A stretch of 42,427 nt of DNA from Bacillus sp. ISL-7 (GCF_018613065.1 NZ_JAGGQW010000016.1:1-42427); one strand, 5' to 3'; shown: positions 18,326-26,612, counted from the first letter of the stretch. The notes: a model not told the origin generated them from the sequence alone. Numbers and translations: made by a program.

Positions 18326-18355
18326 AATGAACGCCGCTTAAATACGGCGTTCATT
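18326..18355. terminator. Bidirectional terminator between yfhS and mutY
   Basis: A perfect 11-bp stem AATGAACGCCG / CGGCGTTCATT with an 8-nt loop. The right arm includes the mutY stop codon (18351-18353). U-runs are weak on both sides. Confidence 0.65.
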
Positions 18356-19451
18356 CCATCTGGTGTTCATGAAAAATCTTGAGCATTTTTTGGGAGGATA
18401 CAGGGAAAGCAAATTCTTTCATTTCTTCGAATGAAACAAGTTTCCATTCTTCATTTTCTTGAAAGACTGAATTTAAGGTTCCTGAATAGACCTTAATATT
18501 CCACACTAAGTGGGAAAAAGTATGTTCCAGCTGACCGATAATTTTTTCAAATTTTACTTTTAAATCAAGTGAATGGTGAAATAGGTCCGCTACCTGCTCC
18601 CGTTCATTTAGTAAGGGGTGATGGATCTCAACATTGGGGAATTCCCATAAATTTGCGAGCAGTCCAGTAGCCGGCCTCTTGTGGATTAATACCTTACCAT
18701 TTCCATCCAAAAGGATAGCAGCAGCAAGTTGAACGTTTCGTGTCTTGGTTTTTTTAGTTTTTATCGGAAGTTCATTTTGAACTCCCTCATCAAAAGCTTG
18801 GCAATGTTCTCGAACTGGACATAATAAACATGAAGGAGAAGTGGGTGTACAAATTAACGCTCCCAATTCCATTAACGCTTGGTTGAAAGAGGAAGGGTCT
18901 TCATGTGAAATTAACTGTCGCACTGCTTTTTCAAAAATTTTCCGCGAAGATGATTTGGCAATGTCATCCCAGATGGAAAGGACTCTCGAAATGACCCTCA
19001 TCACATTTCCATCCACAGCCGGCTCTGGAATCCCATAAGCAATACTTAATATCGCACCAGCTGTATATGGCCCCACCCCTTTTAGTCCAGCTATCTCTTC
19101 TGGGGTGTTTGGAACCTCTCCGTCATATTTCTCGCTTACCTCCTTTACAGCTGATTGCAAATTTCGAACCCTTGAATAATATCCCAGCCCTTCCCAGGCC
19201 TTTAGCACTTTATCCTCCTCTGCCTCGGCTAGGTCTTCAATCGTGGGAAACCATTCAATAAAGCGGTTAAAATAGGGGATTACTGTATCTACTCTTGTTT
19301 GTTGGAGCATTATTTCTGAGACCCATATTTTGTATGGATCTTGGTCTTTTCGCCACGGCAAGTCCCGTTGTTCTCGTTTAAACCAGGATATTAAATCATT
19401 TTGAAAAACAGATATGTTGATTTTTTCTATATTCTTTAGTTCAATTATCAT
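18351..19451 (-). CDS. mutY: Adenine DNA glycosylase MutY
   Basis: A 366-residue base-excision repair enzyme removing adenine mispaired with 8-oxoguanine. The N-terminal HhH-GPD domain has catalytic Glu46 ([13 protein letters not shown]), the helix-hairpin-helix [12 protein letters not shown] and the catalytic Asp in AVDGNVMRV. The [4Fe-4S] site is C-x6-C-x2-C-x5-C ([17 protein letters not shown]). The C-terminal ~130 residues form a NUDIX-like 8-oxoG recognition domain. The frame extends to 19481, but CTGGAGGA about 10 nt before the ATG at 19451 favours that start and the family length. Confidence 0.95.
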   Translation of the reverse strand: MIIELKNIEKINISVFQNDLISWFKREQRDLPWRKDQDPYKIWVSEIMLQQTRVDTVIPYFNRFIEWFPTIEDLAEAEEDKVLKAWEGLGYYSRVRNLQSAVKEVSEKYDGEVPNTPEEIAGLKGVGPYTAGAILSIAYGIPEPAVDGNVMRVISRVLSIWDDIAKSSSRKIFEKAVRQLISHEDPSSFNQALMELGALICTPTSPSCLLCPVREHCQAFDEGVQNELPIKTKKTKTRNVQLAAAILLDGNGKVLIHKRPATGLLANLWEFPNVEIHHPLLNEREQVADLFHHSLDLKVKFEKIIGQLEHTFSHLVWNIKVYSGTLNSVFQENEEWKLVSFEEMKEFAFPVSSQKMLKIFHEHQME

Positions 19452-19576
19452 AACTTTTGTTCCTCCAGATGTTGTTAACATGTATGAAAAAAGGCAATAT
19501 AATAAGTAGTATATTTGTTTTACGATAATTCAATTTGTTTAGTTTTACAAGAACTATATTGAAGGAGGATTCCCTT

Positions 19577-20557
19577 TTGGATACAGGAACTCATGTTGTC
19601 ATGGGTATTGCTCTTGGTGGTCTTGCTACGCTTGATCCCGCAGTAATTAGCAGCCACGCGACCACGACGAGTGTTTTAATTGCAACTATTGCTGGGTCGC
19701 AAATACCTGATATAGATACCGTTTTGAAGCTAAGAAATAATGCCATATACATTCGAAATCATCGCGGGATTACCCACTCCATCCCTGCTGTAATATTGTG
19801 GCCACTCGTCCTGTTAGCCGTAATCTATCCGTTTTTTCCTGATGCCAATCTTTTTCATTTATGGGCTTGGACATTTGCAGCTGTTTTTATCCATGTATTT
19901 GTTGATATATTTAACGCTTACGGTACGCAGGCTCTAAGACCTTTTTCTACAAAATGGGTCGCTCTAGGCGTTATAAATACGTTTGACCCGATTATCTTTG
20001 GGTTCCATATCATTGGAATCGTTATTTGGGTATTAGGAGCAAATCCAGGTTATACCTTTTTGATAATGTATGCAGTCATTATAGCTTACTATCTTGCTCG
20101 TTTTAGGGCGAAAAAAAGGGTATTGGTTGAGGTAAAAAGAATAATTCCCGATGCAACAGAAATAATTATTGCACCAACCATGAGGTTTCATCAATGGAGA
20201 ATTGCTGCCATGAACAAGAAACAATTTTTTGTGGGAAAAGCAGTAAATAAAAAAGTTGAAATCTTAGACCATTTTAATCGAATACCCGTTCCGAAAACAC
20301 CCGTAATCGAGGCAGCAAAAAAGGATAAAAACCTTTCAGCATTTTTATCCTTTTCACCAGTTTATCGATGGGAAGTCGATGAATTTATTGATTTTTACGA
20401 AGTTCGCTTCATTGATTTACGCTATCGGAGCAATGGACACTATCCGTTTGTGGCCGTTGTTCAATTAGATTGTAACTTAAATCCAATTAGCTCCTATACG
20501 GGTTGGGTGTTTAGTGAAAAGAAATTACGAAAGAAATTAAGTATAATTCCAAGTTAA
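19577..20557 (+). CDS. yfhP: YfhP-like metal-dependent membrane hydrolase (DUF457)
   Basis: A 326-residue protein. The N-terminal half is the DUF457 integral-membrane domain with the conserved metal-binding pattern THVVMG, GSQIPDID and NHRGITHS (His/Asp residues), plus several hydrophobic helices. The C-terminal ~130 residues are soluble (for example FIDFYEVRFIDLRY). The family is annotated as a putative membrane-bound metal-dependent hydrolase. In B. subtilis YfhP has been proposed to affect transcription of its neighbours, which I state from memory. The start is TTG at 19577, with GGAGG 10 nt upstream; an ATG at 19535 lacks a Shine-Dalgarno. Confidence 0.88.
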   Translation: MDTGTHVVMGIALGGLATLDPAVISSHATTTSVLIATIAGSQIPDIDTVLKLRNNAIYIRNHRGITHSIPAVILWPLVLLAVIYPFFPDANLFHLWAWTFAAVFIHVFVDIFNAYGTQALRPFSTKWVALGVINTFDPIIFGFHIIGIVIWVLGANPGYTFLIMYAVIIAYYLARFRAKKRVLVEVKRIIPDATEIIIAPTMRFHQWRIAAMNKKQFFVGKAVNKKVEILDHFNRIPVPKTPVIEAAKKDKNLSAFLSFSPVYRWEVDEFIDFYEVRFIDLRYRSNGHYPFVAVVQLDCNLNPISSYTGWVFSEKKLRKKLSIIPS

Positions 20558-20586
20558 AAAGCGGTGACTTTGTCACTCGCTTTTTT
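20556..20586. terminator. Bidirectional terminator between yfhP and yfhJ
   Basis: The stem AAAAAGCG-GTGAC / GTCAC-t-CGCTTTTTT has a 3-nt loop and one bulge, with an A-run on the left and a T-run on the right. It terminates both convergent genes; the yfhJ stop lies at its right edge. Confidence 0.85.
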
Positions 20587-20854
20587 AATTTAAACTATCC
20601 TTTTCCTGATTTAAATAATCCTTGTATTTTGGGTTTGTTGCTGCAAATTCATGCAGTTTATCACCGTAGTTTTCTATCCATTGTTTGACAATTCTTTCTG
20701 CTACTTCACTGCCCATATATTCCCTGCCTGCTTTTGCATAAGTGGTTTCAAAATCATCCCAAAGAAGTTCAACCCAGGTTCGTGCCTGGTTATAGGAAAG
20801 TTGATCGTTTTTAGCTAATAGCAGTTTTGTTAATCCTTCATGATAATCGTTCAT
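20585..20854 (-). CDS. yfhJ: YfhJ-like WVELL protein
   Basis: An 89-residue acidic helical protein containing the family-naming motif WVELLWDDFETTYAKAG at about residues 27-43. Length and motif match B. subtilis YfhJ. Function unknown; the family is Bacillaceae-specific to my knowledge. It is divergent from sspK, and 20855-20981 carries both promoters plus a small dyad (AGCATTgagAATGCT). Confidence 0.88.
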   Translation of the reverse strand: MNDYHEGLTKLLLAKNDQLSYNQARTWVELLWDDFETTYAKAGREYMGSEVAERIVKQWIENYGDKLHEFAATNPKYKDYLNQEKDSLN

Positions 20855-20981
20855 TCATCCACCTCATTGCCAATTTCTTTTAACATAACCTATTTTAAAA
20901 AAGCAGATACTATCTTTACGTGGTAAGCATTGAGAATGCTTTGCTTTTCACGTGTTCTCATTCCCTTAATGGAGGTACAGC

Positions 20982-21158
20982 ATGAGAAATAAAGCAACGA
21001 ATTTCCCAAATCAAAATAATAACAAGCTCGAGGGAGAACCAAGAGCAAAAGCAGAATACGCTTCAACAAGAGCAGATGGCACGATAAATACCCATCCACA
21101 GGAGCGGATGCGTGCTTCTGGAGAGCGCGATGATGAGTCGCCACAGGTTTATAAATAA
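20982..21158 (+). CDS. sspK: Small acid-soluble spore protein K
   Basis: A short gene encoding 58 residues that starts [19 protein letters not shown]. It has the SspK core [15 protein letters not shown], then [13 protein letters not shown]. It is slightly longer than the B. subtilis protein (about 50 residues), with an extra acidic tail ending in [15 protein letters not shown] lies about 7 nt upstream of the ATG. Expected to be forespore-expressed; position between yfhJ and yfhH agrees with B. subtilis. Confidence 0.92.
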   Translation: MRNKATNFPNQNNNKLEGEPRAKAEYASTRADGTINTHPQERMRASGERDDESPQVYK

Positions 21159-21180
21159 ACCTTCCTATCTGTAAAAACAA

Positions 21181-21223
21181 GACAAGCCAGAGGTCTTATT
21201 CTCTGGTTTGTCCAATTATTTTT
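21181..21223 (+). terminator. sspK terminator
   Basis: The stem GACAAGCCAGA / TCTGGTTTGTC (one wobble) is followed by CAATTA and seven Ts. The convergent yfhH stop lies within the T-run, so it may also serve yfhH weakly. Confidence 0.7.
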
Positions 21224-21542
21224 TTGGCTGATTCAATAATGAAATTGGCAATGCTTCTTCTTTTCCCTCTCCTGCAAGTCGATAACCCCAAGCAAACACA
21301 CCATTCATATAATCAATTTTAAAATATTGTCCTGGGTCCCCGTCTATTTCATAAATTTCTCCAGGTTTAAACGAATGAGGGTCAATCAGGTATGCTCTCG
21401 CCATTTGAACCTTTCGTTCGAGCACGGCAAACTCATTGACCATTCCCATTTGTTCTGCTTTTCTGGCTTGTTCTTGGAGCATGCCAATTTCTTGTCTTAA
21501 TTCATGTTCTGACATAGTACTGTAGCGTTTCTCCTGTTGCAT
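21216..21542 (-). CDS. yfhH: YfhH family protein (DUF1811)
   Basis: A 108-residue protein with an N-terminal helical region (EHELRQEIGMLQEQARKAEQ) and a C-terminal beta-rich part (FKPGEIYEIDGDPGQYFKID, then YMNGVFAWGYRL) matching YfhH/DUF1811. This fold is SH3-like in solved family members, but the role is unknown. The first ATG with CTC-poor context is used; an internal ATG ten codons in is possible. It lies convergent with sspK and divergent from the SDR gene. Confidence 0.87.
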   Translation of the reverse strand: MQQEKRYSTMSEHELRQEIGMLQEQARKAEQMGMVNEFAVLERKVQMARAYLIDPHSFKPGEIYEIDGDPGQYFKIDYMNGVFAWGYRLAGEGKEEALPISLLNQPKK

Positions 21543-21628
21543 TTGAATTCACTCCCCTTATAACTTCATTTTAGTATATTATAATATAATAAATAAAGGA
21601 TGAACTAATATACAAAGGAGATTTTAGA

Positions 21629-22306
21629 ATGAAAACGATCATTATTACTGGGGCAGGCTCTGGTTTAGGAAAAGAATTAGCCCACCTCTTTTCGCAAAAA
21701 GGCTATCACCTTTTGTTAACAGGGCGGACATTTGATAAATTAACAACTACAAAAGAAGAAATTGAAGCAAGTGGAGGAAGTGCTGATATCCTTCCTATAG
21801 ATATTGGAGATGCGAAAGATGTTTCGAAAAAAGCTGAAGAAATTAGTCATACATATAATATATACGGATTAGTTAATAATGCTGGAGTTGGGCATTTCGG
21901 TCCATTTGTGGAAATGAATGAACATCACATTACAGAAATGATCAACACAAATGTTTTAGGAACTCTTATGATGACTAAAGCAATATTACCCCTGCTGTTA
22001 AAGACTTCGGAAGGACGCATTTTGAATATTATTTCAACAGCAGGCTTGCGTGGAAAAGTGAATGAAGCGGTTTATGCGGCCAGTAAATTTGCAGTTAGAG
22101 GATTTACCGAGAGTCTGCAGAAAGAATACGAAGGGAGTGGGATTAAATTTAATGCTGTTTATATGGGCGGAATGGACACACCGTTTTGGGAAAATAGTGA
22201 CCATGTCAAGGATACCTCCCGTTTCCGCTCACCAAGGGAAGTTGCTGAAATAATTATCGAGCAAATGGACCAAGATTCCATAATTATTGAAAGTAAAAAA
22301 TCATGA
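21629..22306 (+). CDS. Short-chain dehydrogenase/reductase (SDR)
   Basis: A 225-residue classical SDR with the NAD(P)-binding TGAGSGLGKEL at the N-terminus, LVNNAGVGHFG, the catalytic Ser in ISTAG and YAASK (Tyr-x3-Lys). The C-terminal half is short, so the substrate pocket may be minimal; substrate unknown. It has a good Shine-Dalgarno (AAAGGAG). It occupies the place of the transporter gene yfhI in B. subtilis. It converges with recX and shares its terminator, whose arm encodes the final KS and stop. Confidence 0.88.
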   Translation: MKTIIITGAGSGLGKELAHLFSQKGYHLLLTGRTFDKLTTTKEEIEASGGSADILPIDIGDAKDVSKKAEEISHTYNIYGLVNNAGVGHFGPFVEMNEHHITEMINTNVLGTLMMTKAILPLLLKTSEGRILNIISTAGLRGKVNEAVYAASKFAVRGFTESLQKEYEGSGIKFNAVYMGGMDTPFWENSDHVKDTSRFRSPREVAEIIIEQMDQDSIIIESKKS

Positions 22307-22325
22307 CGACTTTGTCATGATTTTT
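22296..22325. terminator. Bidirectional terminator overlapping the ends of the SDR gene and recX
   Basis: The perfect 12-bp stem AAAAATCATGAC / GTCATGATTTTT has a GACTTT loop. Both stop codons (22304-22306 plus, 22315-22317 minus) lie inside the hairpin. Confidence 0.85.
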
Positions 22326-23130
22326 CCATTTCTGATAAATAGATTTCGATGAGCTCTATCGGAAACCCTTTTCGATATAATGCCTGCTTCATCTTTTGTT
22401 CATATTCAAAGCCACTGAATTTACTATATTTTCGATGGGCCTTTTCCCCTTGGAATCTGATTGCTCCCATTTCCTCATCATCCTCGTTGTTTATGGAGAC
22501 ATCATTAACAGCAATATTAATGACTTCATATGGATAACCTTTTCTAAGGAGCAGATTCTCAAGTTTCTGTTTTTGAATTTTTAATGATTCCTTTGTATTC
22601 TTTTCGTAAAACTTTGAGCTTATTTTGGTTGCTTTTTCAATCTGTTGCTCGAGAGGATATTCCTTTAGTGCAAGGTTGAGAATTCCTTCTACTATTCCCT
22701 TTTCCTTTAATTCCATTTTAATTACATTAGGACCTTTATCAGTGGTATTCGCTTGGGTTCGTACATAGGCCAACGCGAATTCCTCGTCATTTATGTATTT
22801 CTGTGCAGTTAATCTATGAAGAATTTCATTGATGACAGGTTCATCTATTTCCTTTAATACAAGATAATCTTTTATTTCTTTTTCTGATCTCATTCTTCTA
22901 GCTAAATAATGAATGGCTTTGTTGTATGCTTTGCGAATGTCGTCTTGATACTGAATTTCCACAAATGAAAAATCATCAAGCTCCATTCCTTTTTTTAATT
23001 GAAATTTGATTAGAACATCACTGTCGACACTAAAGGCAAATTCCTCACCCTTACCCTTACCGTAATCCATAAAAATATTGAATCGATCTTGAGTTTTCTG
23101 TTGTGTGGTGATCTTTGTTATAATGGCCAC
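22315..23130 (-). CDS. recX: RecA regulator RecX
   Basis: A 271-residue all-helical RecX protein with the characteristic tandem three-helix repeats (YLARRMRSEKEIKDYL, then INEILHRLTAQKYINDEEFA) and a C-terminal repeat (MKQALYRKGFPIELIE). RecX binds RecA filaments and modulates recombination and the SOS response. Length agrees with B. subtilis RecX (about 264). The start is GTG at 23130, with GAGGTGA 5 nt upstream; an earlier in-frame GTG (23139) lies inside that Shine-Dalgarno. It is divergent from yfhF, the B. subtilis arrangement. Confidence 0.93.
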   Translation of the reverse strand: MAIITKITTQQKTQDRFNIFMDYGKGKGEEFAFSVDSDVLIKFQLKKGMELDDFSFVEIQYQDDIRKAYNKAIHYLARRMRSEKEIKDYLVLKEIDEPVINEILHRLTAQKYINDEEFALAYVRTQANTTDKGPNVIKMELKEKGIVEGILNLALKEYPLEQQIEKATKISSKFYEKNTKESLKIQKQKLENLLLRKGYPYEVINIAVNDVSINNEDDEEMGAIRFQGEKAHRKYSKFSGFEYEQKMKQALYRKGFPIELIEIYLSEMEKS

Positions 23131-23206
23131 GTTATTCACCTCATCAATACTTTACCATATTCCTCATTATCTGTTGTAAGATTAAACGTAAAAGGGGGCG
23201 GAAAAG

Positions 23207-24115
23207 ATGAAAATAACGATTGCAGGCGGAACAGGCTTTGTAGGGCAAGCACTTACCAAACACCTGTTGAAAAAAAATCATGAGATAATTATTTTATCAA
23301 GAAAATCGATTGAGACAAATCGTACTGATGGAATTCGATACGTCGAGTGGCTAAGTGATAGTTCAAGCCCCATTCATGAACTCCAAGATACTGATATTTT
23401 TATCAACCTTGCAGGCGAATCAATTAATAGTGGACGTTGGACGGTAAAAAGAAAAGAAAAGATTCTAAACAGTCGCTTAGAGTCTGTTCATGCACTGCTA
23501 GCCATTATAAATAAATTAGATTCCAAACCAAAGGCACTGATCAATGCAAGTGCAATTGGGATTTATGGAACATCCTTTGATAAAATTTTTACTGAAAAAG
23601 ATAACCATGGCTTTGGGAATGATTTCTTGGCCGAAACAGTTAAGCAATGGGAAATCGAAGCTGGAAAAGCCAGCCAATTAGGGATACGTACTGTCTTTTG
23701 CAGGTTCGGAATCATCCTTGATAAACACCAAGGGGCTCTTCAAAAAATGGCAATCCCTTATCAATCATTTATCGGTGGTCCCATTGGAAATGGACGTCAG
23801 TGGATGTCATGGATTCACATTGAGGATGTGGTCCAAGGGATATCCTTTATTATCGAAAATGAAAAAATGGATGGACCCATCAATTTTACTGCACCGAAAC
23901 CGGTAACGATGACTGAGTTTGGAAAAACACTTGCACGAGTATTAAACCGCCCCCACTGGCTTCCGGTCCCAAGTTTTGCACTACGTCTGCTGCTTGGTGA
24001 AATGAGTACATTGGTGGTTGATGGACAAAGGGTATTACCGAATAAGCTTTTAGAAACTGGCTATCAATTTAAGTATTCCGATTTACATTTGGCATTGAAA
24101 AATATATTTTCTTAA
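23207..24115 (+). CDS. yfhF: YfhF-like NAD-dependent epimerase (TIGR01777/SulA-like family)
   Basis: A 302-residue extended-SDR protein. The nucleotide-binding loop is GGTGFVGQAL at residues 7-16. Family motifs INLAGESI, SRLESVH, SAIGIYG, FCRFGIILD and MSWIHIEDVV are present, and a C-terminal DUF1731-type end (RVLPNKLLETGYQFKY). The reaction is not established for this family. It starts at ATG with GGGGGCGGA upstream. It heads the plus-strand series yfhF, yfhE, yfhD. Confidence 0.92.
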   Translation: MKITIAGGTGFVGQALTKHLLKKNHEIIILSRKSIETNRTDGIRYVEWLSDSSSPIHELQDTDIFINLAGESINSGRWTVKRKEKILNSRLESVHALLAIINKLDSKPKALINASAIGIYGTSFDKIFTEKDNHGFGNDFLAETVKQWEIEAGKASQLGIRTVFCRFGIILDKHQGALQKMAIPYQSFIGGPIGNGRQWMSWIHIEDVVQGISFIIENEKMDGPINFTAPKPVTMTEFGKTLARVLNRPHWLPVPSFALRLLLGEMSTLVVDGQRVLPNKLLETGYQFKYSDLHLALKNIFS

Positions 24116-24234
24116 AAAAAGTATCATTCCTTTCTTAAAAGGTAAAAATGGAAATAAGTACATAACGTGCTTTTATTTTTTACCACATAGCTTGATGACA
24201 ATTAACTAAAAAAATGTTGAAAGGAATGAGCAAA

Positions 24235-24369
24235 ATGGCGGAAAAAAAGAAAAAAGATAAGGATCGAGGCAAATACTCATTAACCAGTATGCAGGAAGTC
24301 TCTTATCAACGAGAATTTAAAATGGCGGACCGTGCAGGCGGGTATCACGACAAAAAAACGAGACTATAG
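24235..24369 (+). CDS. yfhE: YfhE family small protein
   Basis: A 44-residue basic protein: MAEKKKKDKDRGKYSLTSMQ followed by EVSYQREFKMADRAGGYHD. It matches the YfhE family by motif and neighbourhood (between yfhF and yfhD). The ATG at 24235 has AAGGA at 9-nt spacing; an in-frame ATG at 24226 touches the Shine-Dalgarno and is less likely. Function unknown. Confidence 0.82.
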   Translation: MAEKKKKDKDRGKYSLTSMQEVSYQREFKMADRAGGYHDKKTRL

Positions 24370-24510
24370 TTCAACTAAATCTACGATAAAAAGCAGCCCT
24401 GATCGCTTTGCTGAAGTATTTTCCATTCATGGTTACCTTTCTAATTGTAAATGATATTAAAGGGAGCAATTCGGCTCCTAAAAAGTTAACAATGAAAGGG
24501 GTTTTTAGTA

Positions 24511-24702
24511 ATGGGTCGTATGCATAATAGTGGAACAGGTAATAGTAACAAAAGTTCACTTCCACAAACACCTAAGAACCTAAAAATAACTGATGGAAAT
24601 GACGTTGAATATTCTGCAGAATTTGCAGACCATTCCGACCTTGAAGCGCAAGCACGTGCTAACGCAGCGAACCAGCGTGTAAAATCGAGAAGAAATAAAT
24701 AA
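24511..24702 (+). CDS. yfhD: YfhD family small protein
   Basis: A 63-residue hydrophilic protein with the core YSAEFADHSDLEAQARANAA, recognised as YfhD. The N-terminal third is Ser/Asn-rich and the tail is basic (QRVKSRRNK), composition reminiscent of spore-associated small proteins, but function is not established. AAAGGGG Shine-Dalgarno is present. It is the last gene of the conserved yfh block; everything to its right is different from B. subtilis. Confidence 0.85.
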   Translation: MGRMHNSGTGNSNKSSLPQTPKNLKITDGNDVEYSAEFADHSDLEAQARANAANQRVKSRRNK

Positions 24703-24728
24703 GTTTAAAAAAAGCGGTAACAAAAAAG

Positions 24729-24868
24729 AAGAAGCAGGGCAACCTGCTTCTCAGGCTGTCGAGAAACTTTCGACAGCCTCTTATTTTCTACAATAACTTT
24801 AACCATTCACCGCGTTAATTTATTATAATATTATTAATATATAGGCTTTGCAACATGTCTGTTGATTT
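24729..24868 (+). repeat. 119-bp direct repeat copy R1 with tandem hairpins
   Basis: 24750-24868 matches 42199-42317 at 117 of 119 positions with no gaps. It begins CTCAGG and contains the hairpin AGGCTGTCGA / TCGACAGCCT followed by a T-rich stretch, then AT-rich DNA ending GCAACATGTCTGTTGATTT. Just before it, GAAGCAGG / CCTGCTTC (24731-24750) forms a second hairpin. Together they probably terminate yfhD. With the GC-rich element after it, this accounts for most of the gap 24703-25110. Confidence 0.9.
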
Positions 24869-24990
24869 CCGCGGAAGGCACGCAGACTCCTGCGGGAGGA
24901 CGGGGCTGGGGAGACCCCGCAGGCGCTAGCGCCGAGGAGGCTCCCCGGACCGCCCGTGGAAAGCGAAGTGCCTAGAGCGGAAATCAACAG
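24859..24990. mobile_element. GC-rich palindromic element with CTGTTGATTT terminal inverted repeats (complete copy)
   Basis: 132 bp bounded by perfect 14-bp inverted repeats CTGTTGATTTCCGC / GCGGAAATCAACAG. The interior is far richer in GC than the flanks and highly self-complementary (GACTCCTGCGGGAG, GGGGAGACCCCGC, GGCGCTAGCGCC). It encodes nothing convincing. It resembles the dispersed non-autonomous, MITE-like intergenic repeats common in Bacillaceae genomes. A half-copy in the opposite orientation lies at 42308-42375. Confidence 0.75.
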
Positions 24991-25030
24991 GCCCATTAGC
25001 AGGTACAATGAATAATTAAATGCTGAGAAT

Positions 25031-25087
25031 AAAAAATTGCCGAGAAAAATACCCTTTCTCGACAATCTGAGAGCACCAAAGTGCTCT
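25031..25087 (-). terminator. Tandem-hairpin terminator of hom
   Basis: On the minus strand the hairpin GAGCAC / GTGCTC (25071-25086) is followed by TCAGAT, then the hairpin TTGTCGAGAAA / TTTCTCGGCAA (25037-25065) and six Ts (25031-25036). The layout and the TCAGNNTGTCGAGAAA sequence are shared with R1 and R2. Confidence 0.88.
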
Positions 25088-25110
25088 TCTATCACGGGAA
25101 TAATGGCTTT

Positions 25111-26349
25111 TTAGAGGACAGCTAAAGTTACTTCTTTATTCTTAATTTCTGTATCATACTCCCCAATAATTTGAAAGTAGCACGTTGCCTTTTTCAGATT
25201 AATTAACTTTTCAATTTCTTCCTTGGTTGCCTTGATAATTGCTATCTTATCAGAAGTTTGGGCCACCCATGTAATCAAAGGGTTATTATCATTCTTTGAG
25301 AGGCCTTGAATTAACCATAATTCTTTTTCGTTCCCTTTTTTCTCTCCATCACATGCTGCTGTTGTTTTTGTGATACTCTTATTTGACGACCGATTTTGAC
25401 AGACATAGACCAAATCTTCAATAACAGCACTTGCAGTAGGATACATCCCAGCTCCTGGTCCTTGCAAAGTAATACTACCAACAATATCAGAGTGAATATT
25501 TACCGCATTTTCTACGCCTTCAATAGAATAAAAAGGATGAGATTTCCCAACAAGGACTGGTTTAACCTCTGCGTTAATTTGACTACCTGTCTTACTAATA
25601 CTAGCAATATGCTTAAACCTTAATCCCATCTTTTCTGCTGTTTCAATTAACTCTCTTGAAATCGAGGTAATGCCCGCACGCTCGACATTCTTCCAATTGG
25701 GTTGTTCTCCAAAAGCAATTCTGCTGAGAATCATTGTTTTATAAAAAGCATCAAATCCCTTCACATCGTTGGTTGGATCCGCTTCAGCATACCCCTTCTC
25801 TTGCGCTAAAATGAGGGCATCAGCAAATGACTGCTTCTTTTCGCGCATTTCCGTTAGGATAAAATTCGATGTCCCATTAAGAATTCCTTGGATGTGACGA
25901 ACTCGGTTAACATTTAATAACTGCCTTAAGGTTTGAATAACCGGAATACCACCCGCAACTGTTGCTTCGTAACCCACCGAAACATTATAATTCTCGGCTA
26001 ACTCGAGCAACTCATTACCGTGGTGTGCAAACATCTCTTTATTGGCAGTGATTATGTGGCAACCACTTTGTATAGCTTGTTTTAAAAAAGTAAAGGGGGG
26101 TTCTTTGTCCACAATTGCTTCGACAACAACATCAAGCTGCGGAAGACTTAAAATTTCATTAAAATCGGAAGTGATTAGTACATCGTTATTAATATTTCTC
26201 TTTTTCTGCTTATTTTTAATTAGTATGGCTGCAACTTCCACTTTTCTCCCTAACACTATCTCAAGCTCTTCCGCATGAGATTGAATTGTTCTATAAACGC
26301 CTTCCCCAACTGTACCAAAGCCTAGAATTGCCACTTTAATGACAGACAT
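25111..26349 (-). CDS. hom: Homoserine dehydrogenase, short form
   Basis: A 412-residue enzyme reducing aspartate semialdehyde to homoserine. The NAD(P)-binding loop is GFGTVGEG. The catalytic-domain signatures are GILNGTSNFIL and ADPTNDVKGFDAFYK with the conserved Asp and Lys, and ANKE follows the cofactor domain. The C-terminal ~65 residues do not look like the full ACT domain of the B. subtilis 433-residue enzyme, so feedback control may differ. The start is ATG at 26349, with AAGGGGTGG 5 nt upstream. A SAM riboswitch lies in the leader and no thrC/thrB follows, which points to a methionine-dedicated isozyme (inference). Confidence 0.93.
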   Translation of the reverse strand: MSVIKVAILGFGTVGEGVYRTIQSHAEELEIVLGRKVEVAAILIKNKQKKRNINNDVLITSDFNEILSLPQLDVVVEAIVDKEPPFTFLKQAIQSGCHIITANKEMFAHHGNELLELAENYNVSVGYEATVAGGIPVIQTLRQLLNVNRVRHIQGILNGTSNFILTEMREKKQSFADALILAQEKGYAEADPTNDVKGFDAFYKTMILSRIAFGEQPNWKNVERAGITSISRELIETAEKMGLRFKHIASISKTGSQINAEVKPVLVGKSHPFYSIEGVENAVNIHSDIVGSITLQGPGAGMYPTASAVIEDLVYVCQNRSSNKSITKTTAACDGEKKGNEKELWLIQGLSKNDNNPLITWVAQTSDKIAIIKATKEEIEKLINLKKATCYFQIIGEYDTEIKNKEVTLAVL

Positions 26350-26417
26350 GCTCTCCACCCCTTAAATAATATTAGACATGACTAACTAATAGGTTGTTTT
26401 TTTATATCATATAAATA

Positions 26418-26445
26418 AGAAAAACCCTCTTCATAAGAAGAGGGT
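26418..26445 (-). terminator. Riboswitch-controlled intrinsic terminator
   Basis: The stem ACCCTCTT / AAGAGGGT with a 6-nt loop is followed on minus by TTTTCTTATTT. The 3' strand of aptamer P1 (ATAAGA) can pair with TCTTAT in this hairpin, giving the alternative antiterminator expected of an S-box. Confidence 0.85.
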
Positions 26446-26455
26446 AGATTTCCTC

Positions 26456-26567
26456 CTCTTATCTGTCAGGTTAAAAATAACCTGCAGGAATTAGCACCTT
26501 TTCAAGAATTACCTTGATGGTTGCCGGGCTTCATCGGGCCTAGTCCCTCCGCCGCTCTGGATAAGAG
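26456..26567 (-). ncRNA. SAM-I (S-box) riboswitch
   Basis: On the minus strand the aptamer opens CTCTTATCCAGAGCGGCGGA, continues GGGACTAGGCCCGATGAAGC and CCGGCAACC, contains GGTGCTAATTCCTGC and closes GACAGATAAGAG. These are the conserved S-box blocks, including the kink-turn/pseudoknot segments. P1 pairs CTCTTATC with GATAAGAG. High S-adenosylmethionine should favour the downstream terminator and switch hom off. Confidence 0.96.
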
Positions 26568-26612
26568 TTTTATTTAGTTAGTTTTTCATTAAATTTCAAA
26601 GTTATAAAGAGA

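Noticed and set aside
20890..21180. 96-codon minus-strand frame over sspK
   Set aside because: sspK on the plus strand has a strong Shine-Dalgarno and diagnostic motif; the opposite frame is its shadow.
24823..25095. 90-codon minus-strand open frame across the GC-rich repeat
   Set aside because: Its translation is dictated by the palindromic element (Gly/Ser/Arg-rich low-complexity middle), has no Shine-Dalgarno or family resemblance, and runs through the hom terminator.
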